A DNA stretch of 21,789 bases from Chromera velia (Eukaryota > Sar > Chromeraceae): assembly GCA_018398765.1 (NCBI GenBank), contig JAHBMJ010002183.1, positions 1 through 21,789 on the forward strand. The letters run 5' to 3'. Below are positions 1-10,273 of this stretch, piece by piece. Below the pieces are notes generated by a model that saw nothing but the letters and a program-made list of their open reading frames with translations, ran no database searches and was not told the origin of the DNA. The position numbers were made by a program, and so were the translations under genes. Within the stretch, counting starts at the first letter, position 1. Every line of letters begins with the position of its first letter.

Positions 1-1
1 C

Positions 2-171
2 CCCGAGGAGAAGGCCCCCGTGGGTCCCTACGAGAACTGCTACTACGCCCATCCAGAGACCCCCTGCAACATCAGAGGATGGATGTGCCAGAGAAACCTG
101 AACTTCAAGGACTACGCCATGTGCGTGCGTCAGTCGTTGGGTTCTTGTTTTCCTGATCATCAGTCCCGTTT

Positions 172-219
<48 letters not shown>

Positions 220-3200
220 TGTGTGGTGGGGGGGGCTGAAGCTGGTTGGATTGTGCACGGAAAGGAAGGCGCGCTCTCCTACAGATTCTCCTATAGATAT
301 GGATGAACGCACTGACCGGACACATCCATGCATGATTCTGATTCAGCACGCACCTGTCTGCCTGCCTGCACCGATTGATTGCATCGCCTGGTCCTCACGT
401 CTCTCTCCTCTCTAGATGTGCAGGTGCGTGCAAGCCCCCGAGAAGAACGCTAAGAATGTGCCCCCCCTCCATGAGGACTTCACTTCCCCCCACAGACTTC
501 TCATGGCCCTCTCCAACGGTTTGTTTTTCTGTTTGATTGTTTGTTTGCTTGCTTTTTTTGTTTGTTTGCTTTTTTCCTTGTTTGTTTGTCTGTCTGTCGG
601 GGGACTGGCTTTCTCTTTTGTCTTCCGTGTCTGAATTATTTGCATTTGTTTTCTTTTCCTCAGTCCTCTTTCTACCCAGCATCTTTTCTTTCCTCTCATG
701 GTGACTTCATTCTCTCTGTTGTGGGCGGTGACAAGCCCACAAAAGAAGTAGATAGATTGCAAAAGATTGAAGCGAAGGATAGTCTGGACGGACCCTTCGA
801 ACTGTAAGGCGAAACGAAATGACGCACGATAATTCAGGGAGGGTCACTTAAATAAAAAGGAGGGAAGGATGGGACCCCATACTCCCAATTTGTTTGGTTG
901 GGATGGGTTCCTTCATTCGTTGATTGACTGACACCTCCCTCGCTCCATGCAAGTTCCGTTGAGTATGAACTCAGGAGACGATCGTCCCTTCGCTCCTTCT
1001 TCGTCTTCCATCTTTCCTGGCCGACAAACTCGGGCACGATGAACACTTTGAAAGCCGTCCTGGGCAGAGTAAAAATATGTCTCATCCATAAAACACATGC
1101 AGACAAAAGGTCCTATCTGTCTCCTAGGAACATTCCTTCCTTCTTCCCCCCCTCCCCCCTGCAGGTCAATTCGAATTCGAACGGACGGAGCCGCAGTGGC
1201 AGAAGGAGCGCAGAGAGAGGCTGAAGAGCTGCTTCGGGAAAGAGTTCTCTGAGCTCGGAGGCATTGAGAACACAGAGATGGTCAATAAGGCCGCAAAGAC
1301 ATGCTGGGATCTTGAGGTCGTCCAGTCCGAACACGCAGCAGAGACGGAGACAAGTACCAACGGTACCGCTCCCATCGACTTGACTGTCTTTGAGGACGAG
1401 GACGAGGAAGGCAACGAGGTCGACGGATGGGAAGAGGGCGGAGTTCTGACCAACTGTGACCACCCCGTGGCAGGCAAGTACTGCTGGCAGTCACAGGCAG
1501 AGGCCAACGAGGCAGCTCACGAGAGAGGACTGGATGCCGACACCACCGTTGATCCCACCCTCATGCCCGCTGCCGATCAGAGACGTCTCCATGAGATCCG
1601 CAACCGCCGCCGCCGTCTCCAGGGCCTCCCCGAGATCTCTCTCGGCTCCTTCAACGAACAACTCCAGATCGCCTCTGAGGCTGCCCCTGCTTCAGGTGGT
1701 GCACTCCCCGCCGCCCCCCCTGCCAAGAAGAAGAAGAAGAGTCTTGTGTACAAGTGCGGTCCCAAGGTGCCCATCACAAAGAGAGCCCCCGCAAAGGTCC
1801 TCTCCCCCACCATCGTGTGCTCCTATCAGCTCATCCTTGCACCTGCCCTGGTGCTCGGAACCGCTTTCGTCATGGCACCTCTCTTCATTCTTGCACCCGC
1901 AATGATCCTGTCCCCCCGTTTCTACAACGCCCCCTTCTGGGTTCTGGCGGTGGTCCTTTTCGGTGCGCCTGTGTTCACACAGGCACCGACATGGACTGGT
2001 GCTCCCACACTCTTCCTTGCACCCGTCACACACAACGCCCCCCTCTTCGGTTTTGTACCCACACTCGTCCTCGCCCCTGTACAGTTCCTCACACCCACCG
2101 TCGCAATTCCCGACATCTTTGAGGACTGGGTCTGGCGCCGTACCGACTTCGGCCAAGTCTCAAAGGTCAAGCGGTACGACGACTATCCGAAGTTCAAGGC
2201 AAAGGACGCAAAGATCGATATCCGCAGCACCATCACATTCTTCTACGCAGACGTCTTCCCTGTCCGCGAGACCATCGTCACAGTCGGAAGCCAGGACCTC
2301 CCCACGATCCCCATTCCCGACAAGGTTCTGGGCACGGTCGGAATCAGAAAGAACATCAAGCTCCGAAGCTTCTACGTCATCCCCAACGCCCCCACTGTCA
2401 TCTGCCCCAGATGGGTCCTTGCCGATCCCACAGGAGGCCCCGTTCCCAGAGTGCAGGTCAGTCAGTGCGTACTTGAGTTTCTTCATTTAATTGGTCAGTG
2501 CGAAATGATTATAAAGTAATAAACATCGTTCGGGAGTTCGTTCAGGGAGAGAAGAGCAGTCATAGATTATCTCTGCTTGTGAAGAAGTGGGAGAGAAAGA
2601 GAGAGGCCTAGCTTTCAGTTCTGAACCACAAAAGAACATCATGCAGCCGATGAAGGAAGAAGGAAGGAAGGATCATTCATTGATCGATGCAGGCCAGCCA
2701 GGACTAGCTCAAAAGAACGATACATTGATGCATGTGTACTCATTGTCGCTTGTTTTCTTTCTCCTTTTTCTTTCTTTCTAGTAATGAAATGCACCTAGCT
2801 ACTCTCTTCCTTTGTCTGTCTCATTTTCCCTTCATGTTTGGCTAAAGCTTTCTTTCTTCACCAGAGATGATAGGAATCAATGCTCGACAGACAAGACAAA
2901 GATTTCTCCCCCCCCTCAAGCGTTCATTGCGCGATCACTCCCGTCGATCCGTTTGTATGCTCTTGTGCGTCCGTTTCTGTCTGTCTGCCTGCCTGCAGGT
3001 CATCTTTATTGTCCCCTACGACCTCTTCAACGGAAAGGTGTTCGACCCCCACTGCACCATCCCCTACCCTTCGGATGTGATCAGAGACATTCCCCACATG
3101 CCCAAGTCTGCCCTGAAGGCCATCCAGGTCCTCGAGGGCATGGAGAACCTGATCCCGAAGGAAATCAAAATCGCGGGACTGCAGGCTCTCTCTCTCGGGG

Positions 3201-4036
3201 AGGTCCTCGGAGAGGGACAGATCCCCGACTTTGAACTCTGGCTGGAGGTACGTCACCTCACCTCACGCACATGCATGACCCAGCTAGGCCTGGTTTGAGG
3301 CTTCCAGTGGAATTCGTTGGAGACAGCGGGGAACTTCTACTTTCCTGTCTGTCTGTCTGTCTGTCTGTCTGTGTGTGTGTGTGTCTGTCCGCACACGTGT
3401 AGTCAAAGCTGATCCTTCTGTGCTGGGAGGTCGGCTCGTAGCCAAAAATGAATTTTGCTTTCTAGCTCCCTCAGAGGTCATAGAAGAGCTAGAAGGAATT
3501 GGAAAGAGTGGGTGTAATCAATCAATCAATCAATCAATGAATGAATGAATGAAGTCGTAAGCCTCGATCGTTGTAAACCCTGGGAGACACTTGACTGATT
3601 TCAGAAAAATTAAAGGTTCTTCCCTCATGCGGTTTTTGCCCTTAAAACGCCCTTCTTGCAGGAGTGGCAAGAGCAGCTGTCCTACTCTGGAGAGTACAAG
3701 AACGATGCCGACGGAGCACGCAGACTGATGGAGGAGGCCTCGAAGAAGAACGGCACAGGGAAGTACGTGACGGACGACATCTTCGCATGGAACAGAGCCG
3801 CCACCAAGGCCTCCGACGGCATGAGCGACGAGCAGGGCATGAAGCTGCCTGGCTTCTTCGATGGCTCCAAGAACCTAGAGTTGGCCAAAATGATGGACAT
3901 CTCCGACCTCCTCAGCGGAAAGGGGTTCTTCGACGACATGAAGGAGATGGGGGCGTTGAGGGGAATGGGTCTTGACCTCGGAAAGTTTGACTTTGGAGGA
4001 CTTTTTAAGGGAATGGGAATGGGAAAAGACAGTTAA
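2..4036 (+). CDS. Hypothetical hexapeptide-repeat protein, 3' part, five exons
   Basis: Exons read 2-120, 424-518, 1165-2456, 2999-3247 and 3662-4036. All junctions are GT-AG and phase-compatible, giving 709 residues to a TAA stop; the start lies outside the window. I do not recognise the family. In order it has a Cys-rich N-terminal part (six Cys in about the first 50 residues visible), a charged stretch (QWQKERRERLKSCF), an acidic patch (FEDEDEE), an Arg run (RNRRRRL), an Ala/Pro linker with KKKKK, and 18 hydrophobic hexapeptides with Pro at position 2. A mixed alpha/beta C-terminal part follows, ending in Gly/Met/Phe-rich sequence (GKFDFGGLFKGMGMGKDS). The Pro-periodic tract recalls articulin/alveolin cytoskeletal repeats in spirit, but it lacks their charged Val-Pro pattern, so this is only an analogy. 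Gln codons are CAG/CAA and no in-frame stop occurs in the exons, which supports a standard code. The exon model is confident; the function is unknown. Confidence 0.8.
121..423 (+). other. Intron 1 with (CT)n(GT)n microsatellite
   Basis: The donor GTGCGT follows the codon fragment AT, and the acceptor TGTGCAG completes Met in the correct frame. A second possible acceptor at 414-415 would put exon 2 out of frame. A CT run at about 173-202 passes straight into a GT run to about 225, then a G run. Both splice edges carry the word GTGCGTGC, so the exact junction could shift by a few bases. Confidence 0.75.
519..1164 (+). other. Intron 2
   Basis: Phase-1 intron: exon 2 ends with G of a Gly codon and exon 3 resumes with GT after the acceptor CCCTGCAG. 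It starts with a T-rich TTTG/CTTG tract (519-600). The open frames inside (for example 541-807) are T-rich low complexity and need no gene. Confidence 0.75.
1785..2108 (+). repeat. 18-bp periodic coding tract: 18 tandem hexapeptides
   Basis: Within exon 3 the protein runs as 18 consecutive six-residue units without a gap, such as APALVL, APLFIL, APAMIL, APTLFL, APVQFL. Position 1 is small (A/S/G/T/V), position 2 is Pro in 15 of 18 units, and position 6 is usually Leu or another hydrophobic residue. The period also leaves repetitive shadow reading frames on both strands. The units have diverged at DNA level, so the period looks maintained in the protein rather than newly amplified. A beta-solenoid or extended filament-forming segment is an inference. 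Confidence 0.85.
2457..2998 (+). other. Intron 3
   Basis: Phase-0 intron with donor CAG|GTCAGT and acceptor CTGCCTGCCTGCAG|GTC. If unspliced, the reading frame would add about 20 residues and stop at 2517-2519. Confidence 0.8.
3248..3661 (+). other. Intron 4 with tetranucleotide repeats
   Basis: Phase-0 intron with donor GAG|GTACGT and acceptor CTTCTTGCAG|GAG. It holds a TGTC/TG tract at about 3345-3390 and a TCAA/TGAA tract at about 3516-3554. Confidence 0.8.
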
Positions 4037-4467
4037 GCAAATGAAGGAGCAGAAAGAGAAAGAGGCAGGGCAGGACAAGAGCACAACAAAATTAAAATTC
4101 GTCAAGCCCGGCTGCATGAAAGAGACAAAAAAAACGCATTCGGAGGAAAGCAGATGGCCGGGTCTTGTCCGGCTGGGCAAACTCCTGTCTGGGGATTTTA
4201 CGTGATGGATGCATTATTCAATCTTTACCTGGCTGACTGATGGACTGCCTCGATCTGTGTTTTTTCGTCTCTTTCCCTGTCTGTGTGCGTGACTGTGCGA
4301 ATAAGAAACTGACTGTACTGACAATTAAAACTTTTGTACTAGAAAGTGACTTAAACACTGACTTTTAATTTTCTATATATCACACTCAATTTTATATAAA
4401 AAACTAAGTCTTTAAAGCACTTAAAATGATTCTATTTATTGTTTTTTACCTGCATGAAAGTATAAAC
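4037..4467. other. 3' flank and AT-rich spacer, no gene seen
   Basis: After the TAA stop the sequence is purine-rich, then becomes AT-rich from about 4310. No polyadenylation signal of textbook AATAAA type is obvious. The small open frames here lack any recognisable content. The copia element is inserted at the end of this AT-rich stretch. Confidence 0.6.
4464..4467. repeat. Target-site duplication AAAC (left copy)
   Basis: AAAC occurs immediately outside both LTRs (right copy 10568-10571). Four bases match; the fifth does not. Copia integrases usually make 5-bp duplications, so one base may have changed or this integrase may cut with a 4-bp stagger. Confidence 0.7.
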
Positions 4468-4761
4468 TGTAATCAGCCACTTATAGAGAGGCGGCGGCAG
4501 GCATGTAGTGGTCGGCCCGACTCGGCCGGTTCCAAGCCGTGGCGTTGCTTATCGGGGCAGCGCGGCTGGAGGCATTATGGAGAGCATGCATGCATTGATC
4601 CATGTTGTGAAGTTGATTCGCGCAATACTTCGAGTGATTCAATAAAGCAACTCTCAATAGATGAGAGCAGAAGCCAGACAGAAGTCGTGCAGTATTATTC
4701 CTGTATAGAGAACCATAAGATTAACTGGACTGTCCTTGACTGGACTCTCTAGTTTATTACA
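4468..4761 (+). repeat. 5' LTR of the copia element
   Basis: 294 bp, beginning TGTAATCAGCC and ending TTTATTACA, with 6-bp terminal inverted repeats TGTAAT/ATTACA. It keeps an AATAAA polyadenylation word at 4641-4646. By hand count it differs from the right LTR at 11 sites, 10 of them transitions, with no indel. Five differences cluster in about 12 bp near 4499-4510. Confidence 0.95.
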
Positions 4762-4770
4762 TGGTAGCAG
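4762..4770 (+). other. Primer binding site, initiator-Met tRNA type
   Basis: TGGTAGCAG follows the left LTR with no spacer. It is complementary to a tRNA ending CTGCTACCA, which is the 3' end of common eukaryotic initiator-Met tRNAs. The match stops after 9 bases. Confidence 0.75.
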
Positions 4771-4838
4771 TTGGTCCTTTCCTTCTTCTCCTCCTCAGGG
4801 TCTGTTGGTCTCCATCAGAGTGTCTCTTTCCCTCTCTG

Positions 4839-6731
4839 ATGCCAACTTCGGACGAAGACCAACCTCGTGGGGCTGACGGTCGTTTCATCTCGAAAACCTC
4901 GTCTGATCAAAGCCCTAGCCCCTCTGACTTGGATATTCTTACCGCCAATATCACCAAATTGGCGCAAATATTTCTTTCTCAGTCGGCTTCTGTTCCGTCT
5001 CCGACTCCCACCCCTACCACTGACACGGGGAAATTCGCCCCATGGAAGTGCGAGCTCCCCTACAAGGACACGCATGGGGGTCGAGTCGCGATTGTCAAGG
5101 CATTTGAAGACCACTGCAAATTGCAGCCTGCCAGTGCGCCGTCTGACATCCATGCAGCAGCCTTCCGCCAGGGTTTGCAGAAATACCCTGAGCTCTATGA
5201 TCTCGTCTCGGATCTCTCGCCTCCCGAGTCCAATGATGTTGAACACTGCAAGAACCTTATCTTGCAGTTGTTGGGGGAGACCGAACATAAGCGGATGTTC
5301 ACAAACTTCCGCTCTCTCTTCACCCTGTCCACTTCCAACTCCCCCAACGTTGAGAAGTACATTGAGATGGTAAAGTCGGCCTGTTGAGTAATTTCCCGTC
5401 TCTCGTTGCAGGAAGAGGTTGTCCCTGTGTGGTCCGGGGTGGGGGACAAAACTGATCTCAGCACATGGAGGGTAGAGAACAAGCTTGTTCCCCTCCTTGA
5501 CCCCCTTACCCGTCGTCAGGGGCAGCTGACTTCCCTGGTCCTCATCAACGGGATCTCCGACAGCACCGTGCGTGCGAATGTCGAAAGTAGCATCGCCCCC
5601 CATATGCCTTTCGACGGCGATGACGGTGCAGTAGCAAAATTCCGTCACTTTGCCCAGCCTTCTTGTTTCTCCCGTCTCCCTGCCACCCCGTCTGTTCCAG
5701 AGCAAACGCACGGCGTGAACATGACCGGTTGCTCCACTAACGGCCACCCTTGGTCCCGCGCGAGTGGGCCGTCTCGCAGGCGCCCTCACTGTGAGCACAG
5801 GAGCCACCGTCCCGAAGAGTACTTGAAACAGCACTACTGCAGCGACTGTGATCACTGGGGACACAAGACTGGTGACTGTGAACTCGCCCGTGACCACTTT
5901 GCCCTCTTGAGGGCCTACGGCTACAGCGGGGGCGGGGGCAGGTCCGGGGGGAACAGGGGCGGGCAGGGAAAGAGGGGTCGACAGCCTACAGGGTCAGGAA
6001 GCGGGCGTGCTCGTCAGCAGGGAGGGGCCTTGACTGGCGAGACGAATGAGTCAGAGGCATCGGATGCAGATTCGGACGCCTCCCCTGCAGCCGCCGCTGC
6101 GGGGCATTTATCAAAGTCAGTTTTTTCTCTTCCGGTTTCTTCTGATTTCTCTTTTGACGGTTTTGCGTGTTTGCTTGATCTGGGTGCAAGTGGCACTACG
6201 TGTACTCGTGGCTGGCTGAACAAGCATGCTGAAGAGTCAGGGTTGCAGTGGACTGAGACTGATTTGCCGAACCCTCTTTCAGTTGTGACTGCTTGTCGAA
6301 CGAAAGTGAGGATGCGGCGCCGTGCCATCATTCCTTGCAAACTGAATGGGCAGCCTGCTGTGTTGAAACCCTCCATCATGGAAACAGAAGCAGTCACCCT
6401 TCTACTCATCGGCAATCAGCGTCTCATCAAACTAGACGCGCGATTTGACAATCAGACTGGATCTTTAGAACTCCTCTCCACCGTTATCAATTTTCTCCAT
6501 GCAGAAAATGACCTGTTTTTTCTGCCTCTGGAGATAGACAGGACTTCCCCGCCCGAGTCCCTACCCGTTTCGAATTCCCATTCTGTGTCTCTAGAGGCCG
6601 TTGCGGTGGGTCCTGCATTGCCTGTGTCCCCTCCGTTGTCTCCTTCTCCTGTTGTCCTTGCAAATGGGCACCTCCCCACTCGTTTGAAGGCAGCCAAACA
6701 GAGGAAGCACCAACGAGGAAATCGTATCTAG
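4839..6731 (+). pseudogene. gag: Copia gag and protease region
   Basis: The frame opens with ATG at 4839 (MPTSDEDQPRG); an upstream in-frame ATG at 4761 spans the LTR/PBS junction. Gag-type helical sequence is followed by a CCHC knuckle, C-x2-C-x3-GH-x4-C, at 5838-5879 and a Gly/Arg-rich basic stretch, which bind element RNA in this family. The protease follows with DLGAS at 6177-6191. Retroviral-type aspartic proteases use D-[ST]-G, so Leu at the second place is unusual. An in-frame TGA at 5385-5387 lies within a 42-bp GT...AG segment (5370-5411) that could be removed in frame. A TAG at 6729-6731 separates this part from the integrase in the same frame. Either the region is decayed, or the first stop is bypassed by splicing. 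Confidence 0.85.
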
Positions 6732-8147
6732 TCTCATGTTGTGAAAGCCCATTCGGGAGAATCTGCTGTCTCTTCCCCCGTTTCTTCATCTTGTGACAGT
6801 TCTCCAGCCTCCACTCAGCAGCCCCAATCTCCTTCCTCACAGGACCCCCCTCCCATCTCAATAAAAGCCACTGTTGATGAACTCATCCGCGCACATCACG
6901 AATGGTTAGGACACGCAGGCATCGAGGCCACTTGGCGTTCCCTCCGTGCGTCCCTTTCTGACCTCCTTCCCGGTCGTAGCAGCATTTCCCGCCATGCCGT
7001 TCAACGTGCCCTGCTCCCATGCATCCGAGGGGGTACGTATGCACATGTGAAGCCGAGGCATGGGGGGGACGGCAACCGGGGGTCTTTGAAGGTCGATCGC
7101 CCCGGGCAGCGAGTGTGTTGTGACCTGTTGATGGGGTTGAAGGGGGGGTACTCGTTGCACATCCAAGATCAGCATGATGATTGGCTCGCTCAAGAGGTAG
7201 TTGAAACAAAAGACTCCACCATAATCCGTGCCGCCTATGATTGTTGGTCCCGCAGTCTGGAGGGTGACCTCACTCCTGAGGCGATGACCGATCACGGACC
7301 CGAATTTCAAGGCGACTGGTGTGAGTGGTTGGCTGAGCGGGAAGCCACAAACCCCTTGACCCCTGTGGGCAGCCACCACTCTCTCGGCAAAACAGAGCGT
7401 TCCCATCGTGAGTGGCTCACGATCTTGCGGGGCATTTTGAGAGATCGTGGTCTTCACGATTCGCATTGGAAGGAGTTTGCTTCTCTTGCGACAGCCAAAT
7501 ACAATCGTCAGCCTCGAGGATCCTCTCACAAGAGCCCCTTTAAGCGACGCTAGGGTGCCCAGCCACCCAGTCCTCCCATCAACGCCCTGCGTGACCTTCT
7601 TCAGACCTCCCGTCGTCCCTCTGCCGAGACGTCTCCCTTTCCCATTGGCTCGTCTGTTTTGTATCATCACCCCGATCACCCCCGCGCCAAACTTGCCCCC
7701 CTGTACACTCCTGCGACTGTGCTGCAGCGCATTAGCGAGCATGTGTTCCGTTTACGTCTCCCTTCAGGACGTCCCATCCTGTCACATCGCAGATGCATCC
7801 GTCCCAATGACAGCCCTAACCCCGACCCCGTCTATGTCGTTCCGTTGCCGTCGGATTCCCCTCCCGAGCGTGCAAACACATCCGTTGGGTCTTCTCAGCA
7901 GCAGGAGCAGCAGCAGCAGCAGTCTTCTGACTCGCCGTGTTCGTCTGCCCCGCATTCTTCCCCCAAGTTTGACATCACCGATTTTGGCAAAGATGAGCTT
8001 ATTCTTTGGTGGGATGAGAATACAGGCCGCTGCTTCCTTGGTAGCGTCCGTGCTGTCGACTCTGAGGGTGAGGGACGGGTTGAGGTTCAGGCATGGGGAT
8101 CAAACGGCAAGCAGCCTCTTGCCAGCCGACGTATGCAGCCTGCATGA
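6732..8147 (+). pseudogene. Copia integrase region
   Basis: Same frame as gag. An N-terminal zinc-type motif starts HHEWLGH near 6894; a Cys follows (ALLPCIRGG) but the second Cys of the usual pair is not evident. The catalytic triad is visible: Asp in VCCDLL (7122), Asp in TDHGPEF (7290) and Glu in GKTERSH (7395), with 34 residues between the last two. A C-terminal basic region follows an in-frame TAG at 7551-7553 (YHHPDHPRAKL onward), with a Gln run (QQQEQQQQQ) near 7899. The part ends at TGA 8145-8147. Integrase inserts the cDNA into host DNA. Two internal nonsense codons make an intact product unlikely. Confidence 0.88.
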
Positions 8148-9506
8148 TGCCCTCTCAGGGGCCGCCCCAAACTTTTGTACGGTGCGCAAAAACCTTCTGG
8201 GTGTGGGCCCGAGCTTTGTTTTCTGGTGCCAGAAGAGGTGGTGGAGAGAAACATTATCCTCTCTGCCGAGGGAACCCTCCCCTCCCACCTTTGTGACACT
8301 TACCGAAGTGTTCTTCTGGCCAGCCCAAAAACTGTGTTCCCCACCAATCGGTTGTCTTTCGACTCTCTTGCCTCCTCAACAGCTGCGGCTGCCATCTTCC
8401 CTCCTCCCCCCCACCCGACTCCCGTTGCAGGTGCCTCTGTTGTGTACTTGTGGAACGAGGACGATGAGGTGGGGCCTGGTGCGTTCCAAGCTGCGACCAC
8501 TCACATCCCCCTCCCCCGCCGGGGGCTCACAGTAGAACAACTCGACGGGAGAGCCCAGTCCCGTACCGCCGAGTTACAGTCCCTTGCCGATAACGATGCA
8601 TACAAGCGAGTCCCGATTGCCGAAGTAGACGCCAAGCACCGCCGCTCTGCAGTACCCACGCATTTTGTTGACACCGAGAAGCGTGTTGAGGAAGGTGCTT
8701 GGACTTACAAGTCTAGAGTCGTTGCTGACGGCACTCCTTTCTTCGACCGCAGTGAAGGAGTCACCACGTCCTACGCTACCGCCTCCCAGTCTGCTATACG
8801 TATTGCCCTTGCCATGGCATTTGCCCATTCTGATTTTGACCCCCGTGAAATAGTTGTGGCCGATGTGAAAACAGCATATCTCACGGCTCTCCGTTCCGAT
8901 TCCCTTTACGTCCATCCCCCAAAAGATCACCCCAACCATGGGCAGTTCCTGTGGCTCCTCAACCGAGCGCTTTACGGACTCCGCGATTCTGGTAATCTAT
9001 GGGACCGCTCTCGCAACAAGACGCTCGCAGCAGCAGGGTGGGTGCCTTCCTCTGTTCGAGGAATGTGGTGGAAATGGACGGGTAAGCCTGAGGCCCCCAC
9101 TTCACACCTCCTTGGGATTCTCCCCACTTTTGTTGATGACTTTGCCATCTTGCCCATTGGTCGCTCTGCAGTTCAGCTTGCGCGCGAGATCGCAGCCAAA
9201 GGAGGTTACCAGATGAAGATCACCAAACCCAAGAACGGAACCCTTCGCTGGGCAGGGGTGAATTTCAATGTGTCACGAGACTCCGTGCATATCCACCAAA
9301 CCGAGTACCTCCTGTCTCTCCCCCTTCCTGAAGGTATGGGAAAGTCTGAGGATTCTTCTGCATCCGCTCCCTCTTCCGCTCCCGTTCCTTCTCTCGATTT
9401 GTTCCCCCTCCCCCCATCGTCTCGCGAGCTTCCTTCTGAACCGCCTCATCTCTTGACAACCCAGGAAGGCAAAGCCTTTCGTGAACAGCTGGGGTGTCTT
9501 TCGTAG
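8148..9506 (+). pseudogene. Copia reverse transcriptase region
   Basis: Same frame. Family motifs in order: KSRVVADG, then DVKTAYL (catalytic Asp, near 8863), then ALYGLRDSG-LW (near 8970), then FVDD (9129-9140), then a KPKNGTLRWAGVNF-like thumb segment. The core carries the three catalytic Asp residues and no internal stop. The frame ends at TAG 9504-9506 in LGCLS-stop-VARDTRLDLS. Copia RTs normally have a Trp or similar aromatic at this spot, so TGG to TAG is the likely change. Confidence 0.9.
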
Positions 9507-10250
9507 GTTGCACGAGATACTCGCCTTGACTTGTCCCAAGGGTGCAATCAACTGAGCCGTCATTCGTCCGCTCCCACTCAAGCCGACGCTGCTTACCTCC
9601 TTTCCCTTCTCCGTTATGTTTGTCGCACTGCAACCTCCCGTATCCTCCGTATCCCCCGCTCTGATGTCCCTCCCACATCGTCCCCCCTCTCCACTAAGTC
9701 ATGGAGCGATGCCGCGTTGGGGTCTGCAGGAAATGCACATCCACAGTCTGGGTGGCTCTTCACTTTGAAGTCTGCCATCCTGCACTGGCGGGCCTTTTCT
9801 CAGAAGCGAGTCGCCAGGTCTTCCACCCGAGCAGAGCTCTATGCTGCTCATGACCTCGTTGATTTCTTAGAGTGCCTCTTGCCTGTCCTGCGGTGCGTCT
9901 GGAAAGCGGGAGTCACAGTGGAAGTGGGGGTAGACTCAAATGATTTACTGAAGCTGGTTTCCAGTGAGATGCCCTGTCCGACCGAGCGTGCCCTCCAATC
10001 CGTCATAGAGTCACTTCAGCTCTGCATCATCGAAAAATCGCCCTACACACTCGTCTTGCACACCCTTTCCCTCCGTGATGCGCTGGATGAAGCTTCCATC
10101 CGCCTTTCGTTCGTCCCTTCCCATTCCAATGTGGCTGACCCTTTCACAAAGCCCATGTCAATTGAGCTTTTACTCCCTTATTTCGCTTCCCTCTCCCCTT
10201 GTCCTGACAGTGTGACATCGTCCCCATCAGATTTTCCGATTGTCCTGTAA
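9507..10250 (+). pseudogene. Copia RNase H region
   Basis: Continues the RT frame after TAG 9504-9506. Motifs: KSWSDA (first Asp), SSTRAELYA (Glu), VDSNDLL (third acidic residue) and the C-terminal H-x-N-VADPFTKPM signature of copia RNase H. It ends in a TAA (10248-10250) at the start of the polypurine tract. The domain removes RNA from the RNA:DNA hybrid. It is internally intact, but translation depends on reading past upstream stops. Confidence 0.88.
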
Positions 10251-10273
10251 AAAAAAAAAAAAAAAGGAAGTCA
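10249..10273 (+). other. Polypurine tract
   Basis: A run of 17 A overlaps the TAA stop and continues as GGAAG, then TCA, immediately before the right LTR. This is the expected place for plus-strand priming. Confidence 0.7.

Noticed and set aside
1692-2156. Minus-strand and other-frame repeats over the hexapeptide tract
   Set aside because: They are shadows of the 18-bp period of the spliced plus-strand gene.
3516-3554. CRISPR-like or regulatory array
   Set aside because: Only short TCAA/TGAA tetranucleotide microsatellites within an intron.
4815-5897. 360-codon minus-strand frame over copia gag
   Set aside because: It overlaps a recognisable gag with a zinc knuckle in the element's own frame; no motif is seen on the minus strand.
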